Assembly (NCBI GenBank): GCA_028564675.1 | Contig: JAOVVO010000303.1 | Coordinates: 1-64,000, forward strand | Source of the DNA: Onchocerca lupi | Lineage: Eukaryota; Nematoda; Chromadorea; Rhabditida; Onchocercidae | Reading direction: 5' to 3' | Length of the DNA stretch: 64,000 bases | Shown: one piece after another, positions 1 through 13,900 of the stretch | Layout of the letters: each line of letters begins with the position of its first letter | Position numbering within the stretch: the first letter of the stretch is position 1 | Position numbers and translations under genes: made by a program | The notes under the pieces: model-generated | The model's database searches: none | What the model saw: only the letters and a program-made list of their open reading frames with translations | Told to the model about the DNA's origin: nothing

Positions 1-1
1 A

Positions 2-343
2 ACGGAAGCTGGAATAGAGTTCAAGGAAGTTCAGGATCAGTTAAGTAGAACGGAAGATTTGGAAGAAACTAAAACAGTACCATTCGAAGATGTTATGCCG
101 GATAGAGAGGTTCTCGAGGAATATGGTACTATAATATCCAAAGAACCAACTACAAAAGAAGAACATATTGAAACGGAAGCTGGGATAGAGTTCAAGGAAG
201 TTCAGGATCAGTTAAGTAGAACGGAAGATTTGGAAGAAACTAAAACAATACCATTCAAAGATGTTATGCTGGAAAGGAAAGCTCTCGAGGAATACAGTAC
301 TATAATATCCGAGAAACTACTTATGAAAAAAGAACACATAGAG
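2..343 (+). repeat. Tandem 171-bp (57-aa) coding repeat
   Basis: Bases 1-171 and 172-342 are near-identical direct copies (for example AACGGAAGCTGGAATAGAG against AACGGAAGCTGGGATAGAG), with period 171 bp, so the reading frame is kept. Two more diverged protein-level copies follow (around nt 460-590 and 655-775; QLLKTSELEKV and QLYVTEDLDEI match QLSRTEDLEET). The array probably extends upstream of the window. Confidence 0.85.
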
Positions 344-3300
344 CTACAAGGAAAGGCACACACGCTGTCGTTTGAAGCTAATCAAGATGAAGTTAAGGAG
401 AGCCAGAATGAAACAAAAGCATTCAAACAAGCTTCTCCAACAAAAGGGGAAATTGAAGAACAGCTTCTGAAGACAAGTGAGTTGGAGAAAGTTCAAGCAA
501 AATCATTGGAGAATATAATTCTCCAGCGGGATGCTTTTAGGGAGAACGGTACCTGTATGTCTAGAGAATTAGTTAAAGATGAAGAAGAACCCGCAGTATC
601 CCAAAAAAAGGAATATAATGTATTTGCTGGGAATATGTCTTTGGTGAAGCAGAAAGATCAGCTGTACGTAACAGAAGATTTGGATGAAATCAAAACGGGA
701 AAATTTAAAGATATTTTTCAACAGGAACGCGGTATCTTACTAAAAAAATTAATAACAGAAGAAGAAGAATTTATGGTACTTGATGAAAACAAGCATAAAA
801 CATTTTTTGAGCAAAAATATTCAGCACCACAAACGGAAGAAAAGCATATACTTCTTAAAGAAAAGAAATCCATTATAACTCCATTAAATGTGTGTGAAAG
901 GACAGCATCTGAAGAAGGCATTTGCATGTTAGAAAAGGAAATTAAGGGTTATCATTCGGAAGTAGAAGAGGAGAGAATAGTTAGGAAAGATGCAATTATG
1001 GAGGTTGATAAGCGAGATGGATTTGAGTTTGCTGGGCAAGATATCAATGAACAAATCGTCGAGGACTCGCTGACAGATATCAGTGATTCTTGGAGTTATG
1101 GACAGACTGAATTTTTTGCAGAAGTTCCTAATAATATAGATGGAACGAAAGAAGATGCTAAGAATGAAGCATTTTTGTGTTCACCAGAAATACAATCTGA
1201 AATAGAAAATAGACAGCTAACTGCTGAACTTCCATCAGCGAAAGCGAAGGAAGGATGTATAGACAGGAAACCATTTCTTAGAGATGAGTTGATTTCAAGT
1301 GAAGTTTCGTTTACAGATTTGGTAATTGGTCATCCGGCACATGGAAAAGATGATATGACTGGAACTGAGGCAGAACAATGGAGAACAGAAGACAAAGATT
1401 TGCAGAAAATGGGTAAGTCAATATCTAATCTGACAGAAAAAGGACTACAGACGAAAGAAGAGGAAACTATGCGGCTGAGCAAAAAGGAAATCACACCGCA
1501 ACAGACGCAGGAATCGTTAAATGAAATACAAGATGATATGGAAAAGCTACTAGAGCATCAGTTAGAAGAAAACATTACTTGTACAGGAGTGATACCAACT
1601 GTAGGAACCCAAAAGGTGGAAGAATGGAATCTGCCCAGGTTTGATTCAATAGATGCATCGGAGCAATCTACATCACTATCAGCGAAGAAGAAATTTAAAA
1701 AAGAACGAAAGATGGAAGTATCTCAGGAACCTAGTCTATTTTTGGATCAAATCCAAGAATACAGTAACATTATTACAGATATGGAGCATAATCAGACAAA
1801 TAGCGATGCAAAGGCTAGAAAATTAAGTGTGAATGAAGATCAGTTGAAAGATCAACAATGGACAGAGATTCGAGGAGATGACAGATTTGCAGACCAATCC
1901 CAAAAGCCTTTGAAATTTTCGAAGGAAACTGCAGCGGTTGCTAGAGAAATCATTTTAGTACCTGCTGATTTGACGGACCTCGGCATATCAAAGGTTTCTG
2001 ATTATACTGTGAAAAACGATTTAAGGGAGACATCGATCCAGCAACTTCCTGATATAGGTTACCTACAGTTTACATCGCCAGCAGCTATTGAAAAGTGTGT
2101 TGAAGCTGCTTTGATGCAAGAAACGGTGGTAGAGGAACTAAATCTTAAAAAAGGAACCGATTACATTCCAACTAAGGATCTAAATGAACCAAAACAAAAA
2201 GATGAAGAAGTAGATAGCAAGGAAACAATTGTACCTACTTGTCAGAAAGGTTTGATCAAATTGGGTGAATCTGAATCAAAAATGAGCACGACGAATGCAC
2301 AGGACAAACTGTATTATACAGCCATGAATTCGCCATCTCCAGCTGATCAGAGTGCTCTTTTTATTTCTGCGGATGAGCAGATGAATGTTTTACTTCCTGA
2401 AAACTTGTATAACGTATCCGAAAATAGTTGCAAGGACCGAGTTTCAGCAGAAAATCTTAGCGAAAGCATGCAGACAGAGATACTATTCAAGGAAGACTTG
2501 CAGAAAGAGATGCCAGAAAGCTATGAAAATCAACCAATGGTAACATCGACTTCAGAGACTGGATTAGTAGAAAATAAAGGGATAAGTTTTGATAAGCTGA
2601 TATCAGAAGAGGAAACATCGTATAAAGATGACTTGGACGGAACAAGCCATCTACTCACTGGTCGTAAAAATGATGAAAAAGTGAAACCTTTCTCGACAGA
2701 TGCTAAACATCCTCATGAACTGACTGTCGATATATCATGGACTCCGGAAGAAAAGGAAGGCACTGATGAGGAAAAAGGACTAGAAAAACAAAAATTTTCC
2801 GACACGGAACAACTAATTATGTATCCGAGCAAAGATGCGATTAATATTATAATGAAGGAAGAAAGAGCAACTGAAAATGTAACAAAAAAAAGTGAAGAAT
2901 CAAATGTTGAGCCAGGTAGCGATGGCGATGAAAGCTATTCGGAGTCTGTGAAATGGGAAAAACCGACGGATGGATCTGAAATGACTTCAGAAAAATTGGA
3001 AACGAATAAATTGGTGAGGGAATCAGCAGTGAAAACAGGAAAATTAATTGAACACGATAAAGGATTCGAGGAGCGATTCACGACGAAAGTATCTCAAGTG
3101 GATAAAGAAGAACCTGAATCGTTCTCGACATATCGTTTTAAACTAGGAAAAAATGAAACTGAGAGAAATATTTCCATGGAGTCATTGACTCCACAAAAAT
3201 GGCTGAAATCTGGAAAGGAGAATCAAGATGAGCTTGCCATTCAAGGACAACAGATATCAGAGCTAGCTAGAAGCGAAAAGCTAGAAGAAAATGTTGATAT

Positions 3301-6300
3301 AATATCATCAGAAATGATGAATCGTGATCAAAAAGGATCTGAGAAGGAAGTAACAGCCATAGACGGTAATTTGGAATTAACGAAAGAGGCACAAACGGTG
3401 CGGAATGATGAACTAGAAACAAACGAAATTAGTGGCGATATTACGATACCCCAACAATCTTTTAGTGTTTCTGCCAGTGATGATAAAAAATCGCTCCCAA
3501 TAAAAGAAGGATTTCCTAAAAATCTGACTGCTAAACATGATCTAATAATTTCGTTTGAAAAAGAAAACCTCGAAGGAGATGTTCATAATAAAATGACCAC
3601 TTCAAGTTTATGTAAATCATCAATGGAAAAACAAAGAAAGATTCTTGTATTAGATCAAGAAAAGGAGGCAGAGAAGCACGTGGCGTCAGAGACGTTTCTA
3701 GATGGTGACGAAATTTTCCCAGCAGTTCCTCAGCAAAGCGAAGATACTCACGTTTTGGAAAAAGGATCTGATGAACACAAATTATCACAACGATCGATAG
3801 GTGAAGAATCCTTTAAAGAAGATTTTTTTGCTCCTGCAAAAGCAATGGAAAGTGGAGCAGCAGCTGTATTTGCAAATTCAGAAGCTTTAGCAGCTTCCCA
3901 GTCTATAGAAATAATCCCGATGGTCGAAGATCAGAAAAGTTTTCTGAGAAGTTCTTCATCTGATGCTCCCAATAACAGCATGGAAAAAATAAAAGAGGAT
4001 AAGAATATGCCTCGTCATGTTTATAAAGAAAGCTCGGAAAAGCTAATTATTTCAAGCGCGGAAGCTTTTACAGAACCAAGTGATCCAAAAGTAATTTACA
4101 ACGAAGTAAGTGATGTGCTTTGGAAACAAATAGAGGGCAGCGAAAGCGAGGAAACTGTTTCAGGAAAACATTTGCAGTTAACAGTAAAAGAAGGAAGAAC
4201 TGTTGAAGTGGAAACTGAAAAAAATGTAACTCTTTCGAATGTTTCAGGCAAATATATTTATGAAAAAAAATATCCTGCTGAACAAAAAGAATGCCACGAA
4301 TTTACATTGTCAAAGAAGGAAGAGGCTGAAGAAAATGCATCCACATCTTTTTCATCAATGCCCTCTACCTATGCGGAAGATACTCAAACGGAATCACTGA
4401 AAGAGGTGGGCAGAAGAATTGAGTCGCCAGAAGGAGCTGCAGTTGTTGCTCAGCAGTGGGCTGAAGAAGAGATTATTAATAATAAATTTAGTCATCCAGC
4501 AAAAGAAAAATATCGAGAAACAAAAAAGGATGTATTTGAAATGGAGAGCATAAGAGATAATGATATGAAGTGGAAAGTAGAAGCGATACCTGAATCTACT
4601 TCAGAGGTTGTTTTTTCTGAAGAATTGCTGACGTTGACAGAAGCGCCATCATCAAGGCAAAAGATTAATAAAGGATCATCTGAAATGGATGAGAAAACAG
4701 AAATTGCCCGTGGCACCGATCTCGAAGCTAATGCGGAGCATTTAATTGACGAAAGCATGGGAAAATTAGACCAAACAACGAGCAGAAGCAGCAGTAGCTA
4801 TAACCTAGATTCCTCGATTGGAAAACGCAGTGATAGTAAATCACCGCCCAGCGAGATAAAACCCACTATTGGAAAATGTGTACCCCAGGTTCAAGATGAA
4901 TATGAAGCAGATTACGAATTCGATTTAAAGGAGAAGTTAAAAATGCTTGGAGAAGAAGCGGAGAAATCAAAACATCCAGAGGGACGCAGTTTACTTAATG
5001 AAGACGAAAGGAATGAAGAACTTAATAAGCAGGCAGCAGAAATAGTTGATGATATTATGAAGCCAGTGGAAAGCTTATCGCGCAGTGAATCCATCTATAA
5101 GACAGCGACGGCCACATCAAAGAATGGATATGAAACGTGCCTTACATCTCAGGAGGATACTTTCGACACAGCTCCTGGCTATCATTCTCAGGAATCTGAA
5201 TACACTACAGCAAATAGTGAAGCTAGCAGTAGATTCTCAGAAATAAGTGAAGAGCGTCGAGAAAATGCGACACCGATTGCAATGCTCTCACCAGTGCAGT
5301 CTGATCGTCTTTTTACTGCATCTCAAGATGAGGAACAAGAACCAAATAGACAAGAAAATGTTATTGATTCGAAACTTTCTAGTCCGGATATGACTGATAT
5401 TGAACTTGTATCTGTTGAAGATGACGATGACATGGAAGATATTTTACCAACATCTGCTAATGGTGTTCTACTCGTTCCCGATGTCGATCCGGGTCGACCT
5501 GTTTCTCCGATTCCTCCGGGTTTTGGTAATGAAGACGAAAATATTATCGGTGTTGCTACTGCATCTGATTGCTCCAGAAAAACCATCGACCAAGTTCGCC
5601 AAGTGGAAATCAAAGTTCTAGATTCTATTGTAGAAGCTCCAGGAGACGATATTCTTGCTGACGAAACATTTTCATCATGGGAAAGAGATGTGCCTGAGCC
5701 TACAATCTTTCAGGAATCAATGCATGAAAAAGCAATGAATTTCGGAAAAGAATATTTCTCAGACTATTCTGATTTATCTGGGCGAACTGTTCATACAATC
5801 GAAAAAGAAGATGAAGCTGCAGGTGTCACGTTGGTTTCTGAAACAGTTTTATGTACCGAATCTGATTCATTGGATTCTCTTGATAAAATATCAATCAAAA
5901 GTGGGAGTAGTGGTAAAAAATATAGCACATCACGTCGAAGCAGCACCAGTTCTCGAAAAAGTTCACATGATGAGCCTCAAACATTTGTTGAACGACTTAC
6001 ACCGGAATTGAAAATATCGTGGGTAGAAAAAGATCAGGAAGTGGGATTGGGCAAGCAGTCCTCATTGTCGTCATCTGAGGAGTATCCAACGTATATGTCA
6101 GAAAGCGAGCAAATAGATCCAGTTGAAGTGGAACTAGAAACAGTGGATGAAGAACCAGAGGAAGCGGATTCGTTGAATGGAAGAAGCGTATCTTCAAATG
6201 GCCAGGGAACAGATATCTGTGTTACGGTTGGGAAATACAAAACGGTTTCAAGCGACAATGTCTCTGAATCAAGTTTGCAGGAATTTGAGCGAATCGAGCG

Positions 6301-8372
6301 GGACGTATTAAACAAAGGTGAATCAAGTCTTAGTGGAAGTGAAGTGGAACTGTACGTAGCCGGGAAATTGAAAAAAGCAGATGGATCAACAAATTCCTTA
6401 GCCGAATTTGAGCGGCTGGAGCAAGAGGTCGTAGTCGAAGGTTCCCCTCAGGATGAAGTAATGATCCTATCAGATATACGCGAAGAATCGGAGGTCGAAG
6501 AGATGAGTATAAGAGACGATGATGAAGAAGAACACGATTCCGTCTCAGATATAAAAGCAATACCAGTTGAAGAAGACACTCAAGTGACAACACCATTGGC
6601 TTCACCGGCTGACAGCATCGAAAGGGATTTTGAAAATTTTGCTCCGGAAATAATGGGAACGAGCATTGATTCTTTGGAAATTAATGTTGCACCGGTACAT
6701 ACAGAGAATGAATTAGGTGGTGAAAGTTATTTAACTGAATACGAAGTCATTGAAAAAGTACATGAAGAGTTGCATGATTCCCTTGAAATAATTCCTCAGG
6801 AGAAGGATTCTATGTTAGAGGGAGCCAGTGTAGTGGAATCAACAAATCAGGATAAGCAAGCGTTGTTGAGTGGTGATACGATGAGTACATATCAAGAAGA
6901 TCAGGAAGATGAGAAGGATTCGTTGGCTGGTGATTTGAAAACCCTGCTTCATGATTATCCGACCACTTTAACAACGTTTGAAACGATGCAAATCAATGAA
7001 GATGGTTCTGCAGAAATAATCTCAAGAAGGGTTCTGACTCGTGTAACTGATCCAATTATTAGTCACGTACAGTTTACTGGGACCGAAAACGAGCATCGCT
7101 TGCGTGATTTGGAACGTGAAGAAGAATTTGAAACTATGGATGTAGAAGGGAACGTCACGCGAACAACACTTCATCGCAGTGCTCCTTCATCATCTGCAGG
7201 TATTTCATTTTTAATGTTTCACATTTTTATAATATTTCTACATGCAATTTATTCAACATGAAAAAAAAAAAATACTATGTTCGTTTGCATTCATACATGA
7301 TGTCATTTAAGTTCATCATCTATTCTTTAGTTAGGATATACACAGAATTTTAACTCATGAACTATTTGGATTTTCGAAATTTACACTTCGGTGAACGTGA
7401 TGTTTTGTCCAAACCGCGTTTGCACTCTATATAAGTATAGTTCAAGCGTATGACTAGACAATGTAGAAAATGTGTAGTCACGATTTTGTAGGCTACTAGC
7501 AAAATTTTGCTATATATTCATAATGAAATATATTTGCGACAAACTATATCAAGTTTGAATTCAAGAATATATAAAAAAACAGTTTACGAAGAATCACATC
7601 GCATTTATTGCTAGAGATCGGCAAACGAAAGCCGAGTACAGTTTTAATAATTTCCACCTTAATTGATCAAATTTTATTTCGAAATTGTAATTCTAGTTGA
7701 CCGGTTTTTACTTATAAATATCCGTCACTGTCAATATTATATCAGGCATTAAAACGATAAACTGAAATTTAGGATATTGCTATTCCATTAAATTAATCAA
7801 TGTTGAAATTACATCTGTCATCTTTTCTTGAACTTTTGAAAAGAGTTAATTGCTTTACTCAAAATAATTAGGGGTAACGTTACTTGGATCGAGGCTCAGC
7901 CTTTTGCATAATTTTTAAATTACTTTCATTTATGGCTTCCCTTTTTATCTGTAAGTCAGTTGGAATTTAAAAATTTTAGCCAAGATATTCTGTTGATTTC
8001 TGCTGGTTCTGAGTGCTACTTCAAGTTCGATTTATAGATATAGTACTGTAGTATTTTGAGATCCATAAATGGGTTGAGCAAAATTCTGAGAAGTCCGTCT
8101 TTTGATACAAAATTAAAATAGTTCTCTTACAAGATATATCAATTACAGTATCAAGATGGAACTATTATAACTGTTAGCAAGTTATTACTTCTCGCTAAAC
8201 ATCATTATTCGAAAAAATATTTGGTTGTAGAGCTAAGAACACTATAATTTTTCGGGGGTAACGATTGCGCCATACAGTATTTCTTTTCTGTAATGAATCC
8301 TAAATTTTTTTGTCTTTTTGATTATTTTATTATTTTATTGCAGGTACTTCGCATTCAACTCATCGTGGTTGA
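2..8372 (+). CDS. Giant acidic tail of a probable ankyrin (UNC-44-like), 3' end of gene
   Basis: The frame is open from base 2 without a start, so the gene begins upstream. One exon runs 2-7199 (about 2,399 codons) and ends at a clear donor (GCAG then GTATTT). It leaves one base of a codon, and an acceptor at 8341-8343 restores phase to a short last exon, 8344-8372, ending in TGA. The intron is about 1.1 kb. The product is low in complexity: Glu, Lys and Ser dominate, there is no membrane segment, and no folded domain is visible. Copies of a 57-residue repeat open it, and EFERLE-type motifs recur near the end (nt 6269-6303, 6394-6424, 6724-6771). A segment rich in Ser, Thr and Tyr at about 5090-5250 includes YETCLTSQEDTFDTAPGYHS. 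A giant unspliced tail exon of this make-up fits the long neuronal ankyrin isoform of nematodes, a membrane-cytoskeleton adaptor of axons. That identity is inference, because the ankyrin repeats, ZU5 and death domains would lie outside the window. A MAP1/futsch-like protein is the main alternative. Confidence 0.6.
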
Positions 8373-10954
8373 TTTCATCAGCATTCAAACAGATTATTTC
8401 TTTATCATGATAATTTTTGCTTTATTTCAAATGACTTTACTGTTCTTTTTTGATTCTCCTGGCTTTTGTCAGATTGACATATTATTCTTAAACTTGGCTT
8501 TATTGATTGATGTCGTGTTTTTAACAAATTCAAACTGCTTTATGATCGGATTACAGAAAAAATGAAGTTTAATATATTCTTATAATTTCACAATTAATAA
8601 TATCTCAAGCTTTGATGTACTTGTAATGATATTGAAGCCATCATTTGTTAGGGTGATGAAGATGTGGCTTCGAAGTAGACTGATATATTAGTGTTTGTCG
8701 GGCACTTGATAGCAAATTAATTTCATAGCACGGTTATATAACGGAAGGTTTGCCTTGTTATGTTTTTGACGGATCTATTCAGTTTCAAAAAATAATCTAT
8801 TAATTGAGGTGTAAAAGCATATTCACTTATATTTCATCAAGCATTTCAAACTATTTCTGGGAATATTCCATTGCTTTTTCAGAAGTGGTATAGAAACAGT
8901 GATTAATATCAATCCACGAACCCAAGTTGCTTATGCCGAGATTTCCTTTGGGATTCTAAAAATAAATTCTGGATCACATTTTCCTTGAGAATTAAATTTG
9001 AAACAGTAGCGATATTGGGTATTTATAATATCAAAAGTAGAGCAATGCATCTATGCAGCAATTTTCTGGGAGTTTTTTGTACCTTATAGTAGGTAGTGCT
9101 TGGTTTTGTTACTGATTATTGAATAAAAAGTAGATGATTCAAAGGTCCGGAAGATTTATGCATTTTCTTGCTAATACAGTTAAATTTTGACACTTCTTTT
9201 GAAAGGCATTTACTAAAGGCATAATAAAAAGAGTTTTTGGATTTTGGCTTTAATTGTCTGTCAGCACTTTTGTTGATCAAAATTAGCATATAGTGAATTG
9301 TAAATTTATAATTATAAAGATTTCTGTGCTACTGATTGTATTGTGATATTTTTCGAATATGTAACTTTGTTCGTGTTCTCATTTATTGTCATTTTTGTTC
9401 ATATCATAAACGCGCTTTTGGGTCCTTATTTGTGGTTCATTCAATAGCTGTAAAGAGCTACAGAATATGTTACTTAGTTTATCACTATACAGCAAATCAT
9501 CATATGATTACTCAGTTCCATGGATTACTCAACAATTTTTTCATCCTAATCTAGTCTTATCGACCTGGAAATATATTTATGGTTCTTGGCAATAGAAACT
9601 AACTGGTGGTACAAGAATGATTTTTTTTTTTTCACTGACAATTGCAATTTTTTAAATGGCAATTACTTGTCTCCTGCAAATAATAATTTATCCAGTCAAA
9701 TCTATCAGGTAAAATTATGAGGGAATGTGTCAGCATGCGAGCAGTTAGGAGCTGATGAAACCCTTTACTCATTATTTTTATCAAGAAAAGTTTGTAAACC
9801 GCCGAGTCCAGAATTTGAAATTTGAAAAAGGTGTTCTAAATATGAAATTCGCACAAAAAATAAAATAATTTTACCTGATTCATGACGTCAAAAAACCAAA
9901 TGCCAGTCATTGTAATTTTAATTCAGATTAGACAGCAACAAATTATTTTTTTAATAATTGAGGAAAGCTCTTCGACCTGTTAAAATCTGTGAAGAGTTTT
10001 CTAGTGAGCGGCAAATTAAATTTCATTTGAAACGAATTGATGAAGTTATCAAATTCAATGAAAAGGGCTATCACAATCTAAGTTCAAATTCTTCCTCAAT
10101 AACCTCATTAAGTAGAAAGAAATGCATCTCGCTCATCTTCGATAGCACTTTCATAAGTATAAGGATGTGAATACTGAAGTTGAATTCCGGTAGTTTTTAC
10201 GATTATTTGCCTCGTAGTTATTATATATATATATATATTAATGAGTGTAAAAAGTCATGTTAATGAGTGCAGAAAGTATAGGGACGACCTAATATAACAC
10301 ACTGGATATATTTACGCTCGTGTTCTTGTTGTTATCATTAAGTATAGTGTTTAGAAATACTACAAAAAAAATTTAGCAATGGCAATGAGAAAAATGAATT
10401 GTCTGGTAATATTTTATCAATGCAACAGAAATTATACTGAATATGCTGTTCGTGCAAAACTCGCAATATCTATTAGGCTAACAAAAAATATGCTGGATTG
10501 GGAAAGCGATAAATCGATATTTCAGGTAGAATTGTGAACTGCAATATTGGTGATAAGGATAGAATAAAAGCTTTAATACTTAATTAAATATGTAACTATG
10601 ATACTTAAATTGTTGAATGGACCTTAATAAAGGGATAATTAAAAACGATGTTTAATGAAGTTACAGCAATCACTTGTGTGTACTTCACGTGAACAATAAT
10701 TTAAAGAAGTATAAAGTGGGATGAAATTCGTCATATTTCTTCTTTTAAAAACGAGTCCTGATATGTCATTCTTTTCGAACAATTTTACATTGTTTGAGAA
10801 CACGTTATATTGCTGATAAAACTTTGTGCTGTAATTTTTCCGCATATTAAATATCAAGATATTGTGTTATTAAGGTATCATAAACTTTGAAAGAGAAAAA
10901 TGTTGGGATTGCATGAAAATATCGAGAGTAAGCCTATTCCTCAGCTGCAGAACG
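8373..10954. other. Intergenic region between convergent genes
   Basis: No open frame here has coding character. It should contain the 3' untranslated regions of the ankyrin-like gene and, from the other side, of the collagen gene. An AATAAA on the + strand lies near 9122. A short (TA)n run is at 10221-10239. The small open frames are AT-rich and lack splice-supported extension. Confidence 0.6.
10221..10239. repeat. (TA)n microsatellite
   Basis: About nine TA dinucleotides in a row, flanked by AT-rich unique sequence. Confidence 0.9.
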
Positions 10955-13900
10955 TTAATGTTTTCTATATGCAGGGCCATCGCTGACTGATTTCCTGTCG
11001 TTGTCACCGTAGTTATATATTGCTTTTTGCTCTTTACTTCGATGATATGTGATATCGGATTTCCGAGATGGACATGGACAGTACTGAAAATAAATAATCG
11101 ATCTCTTTTGAGGATTGGTTTTAAAAGAATAGTGACTCTTAAACAGTGCTGTAACTCAAAGTATGCTTCAACTCGAAATCAATTGAACTAGAACAAAAAA
11201 GTACCTCGGCATCTTTTCCAGGCCTTCCTTCTTCGCCTTCAGGTCCCATTGGTCCTTGCGGACCAGACGGACCAGCAGGCCCAGGATTTCCTGGCTGACC
11301 CTGTGGACCAGCTTTACCAGTTTGTCCCTCAGCACCTTTGTCTCCGGGTGGTCCTGCTGGTCCTGGTGGTCCTCTTAATCCTTTCGGACCGGGTCGACCA
11401 ACTAAATGGTGCATGTCTAAACCTTTGGAGCCTGGAGGACCCATTTCGCCATCTTTACCTGAAATCTACTGCAAATCGTACTATGATCATTTTTGACCAT
11501 AAAAGTGAATGTACTCAGTATGTCGACTAAATCTCCAAGCATGAAATATTCAAGACCCATTGAGAAATATAATCCAAGAAAAATTTTTGGTAAGTAATGA
11601 ATAAAATTTCTCATCAATTTTTGATACTTAAGATTAATTAACAGTACATTTCGTTTCCAATCAAATGATGATTACATTTACCTACAGCTCCTGGGTGTCC
11701 AGGTTCACCAGGCGGTCCTGGCTGTCCATTTCTTCCAGGAACTCCGCTTCGACCTTTTGCTCCTGCGATTCCTCTTAACCCAGGCTTGCCAACCGCTCCT
11801 GGAATGCCAGGAAGCCCTCGCGGACAATGGTAACATGGCGCTTCAGCATGAAGCGATGACATATTTTCGGCATCCTTGCCAGGTTTCCCATCAATGCCAT
11901 GTCTACCATCTAAACCAGCATGTCCAGGTGGACCTTTTGGGCCTGGTGGTCCAGCTGGACAAGTGTTTTCTTTAGCACATTCTGTAATGATTGATTAATT
12001 GACTAATAAAAAAATAAAATGTTACGTGCAAGTACGATCTGTTGCTAAATTCGGAATGCGATCGTTTTTGAGGCTTATATTCTGAGAATATCAAATAATT
12101 GAATGAATCATAGCAAATTATGCATATTTTAACGGTCTGATACTATGCTAATCCAGCTGTCCAGATCTTTTCTTTTCTATTGTTTTCTGATGAAGTATTA
12201 ATAATAAAGGCAAAAATTTCAGTTATAAGTTGTAAAATGATAGAACACAATAACTTTAAAGAAAGAAAATACTGACATAAAGAGCAAATGTGATTTTTCT
12301 CCATAAATGAAGAAGAAATCTAATCTTTTCGCTTTTCTGAACACTTTCACAACGCCTAATTGGTTTGCAAAAATTTTGATGACAACTAAAAAAAATCTCC
12401 AATGTCAGACCTAAATGAAAATAATTTTGTCATCAATCAAATGAAATTAAACTTACTGCAAATACTGGCCAACTGCGGTCCACTTGGCAGAAAAGCTTTT
12501 GCTTTCTGTTTTCCATCTATATTTGAACCGGAAGGTTTGAAAAACTGATCCAGTTCTTTGTTTCTGTCATCATTTAATTTGAATTTGTTGGATTCCAATA
12601 AAACATCATTTTCAGTACCCTGTACAGGTGAAATAGAAGGAGGGGATGCGTGAGAATCGTGCCGGCTGTCACGATTACCAATGGTTGATGATGTTTTGCT
12701 CTGAGAGATTCCTGAAACAATAAAATGAAAAGACTAATTATCTAGCAAATGCTTCATTGTATCGTCTCTATGTGAACTCGATGTTTGTGTTCATGAAGTA
12801 GAATTAAGATTGGAATTGTGCAAACTGCTTTTAAAAGTCTAAAAAGGATGGCCATTTTGTAATATTTTTAAGAAAAATGAGAGGAAAAAAAATGAAAAAT
12901 ACAGTGTTCTTAAAGTTAATAACAACTCTTCCATTCATTTATTTACAAAAGATGAATAATAGCTGGAAAGTAAAATTATCAAAATTTTTGCCATTAAATG
13001 ATATTCAAAAAAACAAAAAATTATATAAAACAATCCACTATGCACTGATTTTAAAAGATGAAAAATTTTATTTCTTGGAAATTGATTTTTGTACTAGTGA
13101 CAAGCAATGTTCGGAATTTCTTCAGCTCCGCTGTCTTTTTTCGATCTCTTGACAAAGGAGAGAAGAAAAGAAAGTGTTTCGTAGAAATAACTGTGGCAAA
13201 TTCATGCGGGATAAACAAAGAGCAGTTGAAATTTGAAAAACTCAGACAGAGAACTTTTCATATAACTATCTCCTTCAATTTTATAAGTTTTATATAAAAA
13301 TTCTGAAAAATAGAAAATTTTAGTCTATAATTTATAAAAAAAATATCCATTTAATAATTGGAAAATTTGAATAACTGTTCTTGGTTTTTTATATCCTCCT
13401 AATATGATAGTTCGAAAGCTTAATTGCTTACTTCATACCAGCTTAATTTATGTCCTTTGTTTCTTTTTTCTCGGTATCAACAAAAAACCGGCGAAAGGAT
13501 AGGATTGTTCTGCTATCGCTAGTCTAACTGGTTGTGAATCCAGAATCTAATTACACAACTAATGGCTGATCAACAGCCAGAATGCTCAGTAACGGAGATA
13601 ATGAAAGATATTCGCTATTGCAATGAATCTATTCTTTAAAGAATCTGTTTTTTTTTCTTTTTCTTTTTTTTTTTTTTTTTGAATAAGCAAATTTATCAAT
13701 CAAAGATACAGTCAACTGGATGTTTGCTCCGTAAAGTCGCATAGAAAAAATTTTTTGCGAAATGATGAACAGCCATATCAGAGATGCCTGTACCTTCGCC
13801 ATTTTGATGAATACTGTCTGAAGCCTTCCCATTCTGCCTTCTTCGGCGCAATTTTGGAGGATTTCGCCCGAGTATTATTAGATCATTCCATAAATCATCA

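Noticed and set aside
8293..8565. 90-aa hydrophobic open frame downstream of the ankyrin-like exon
   Set aside because: It overlaps the phase-matched last exon (8344-8372) in another frame and is AT-rich hydrophobic text without a motif.
11249..11975. Plus-strand open frames opposite the collagen exons
   Set aside because: Antisense shadows of Gly-X-Y codons; the minus strand gives a complete, in-phase collagen.
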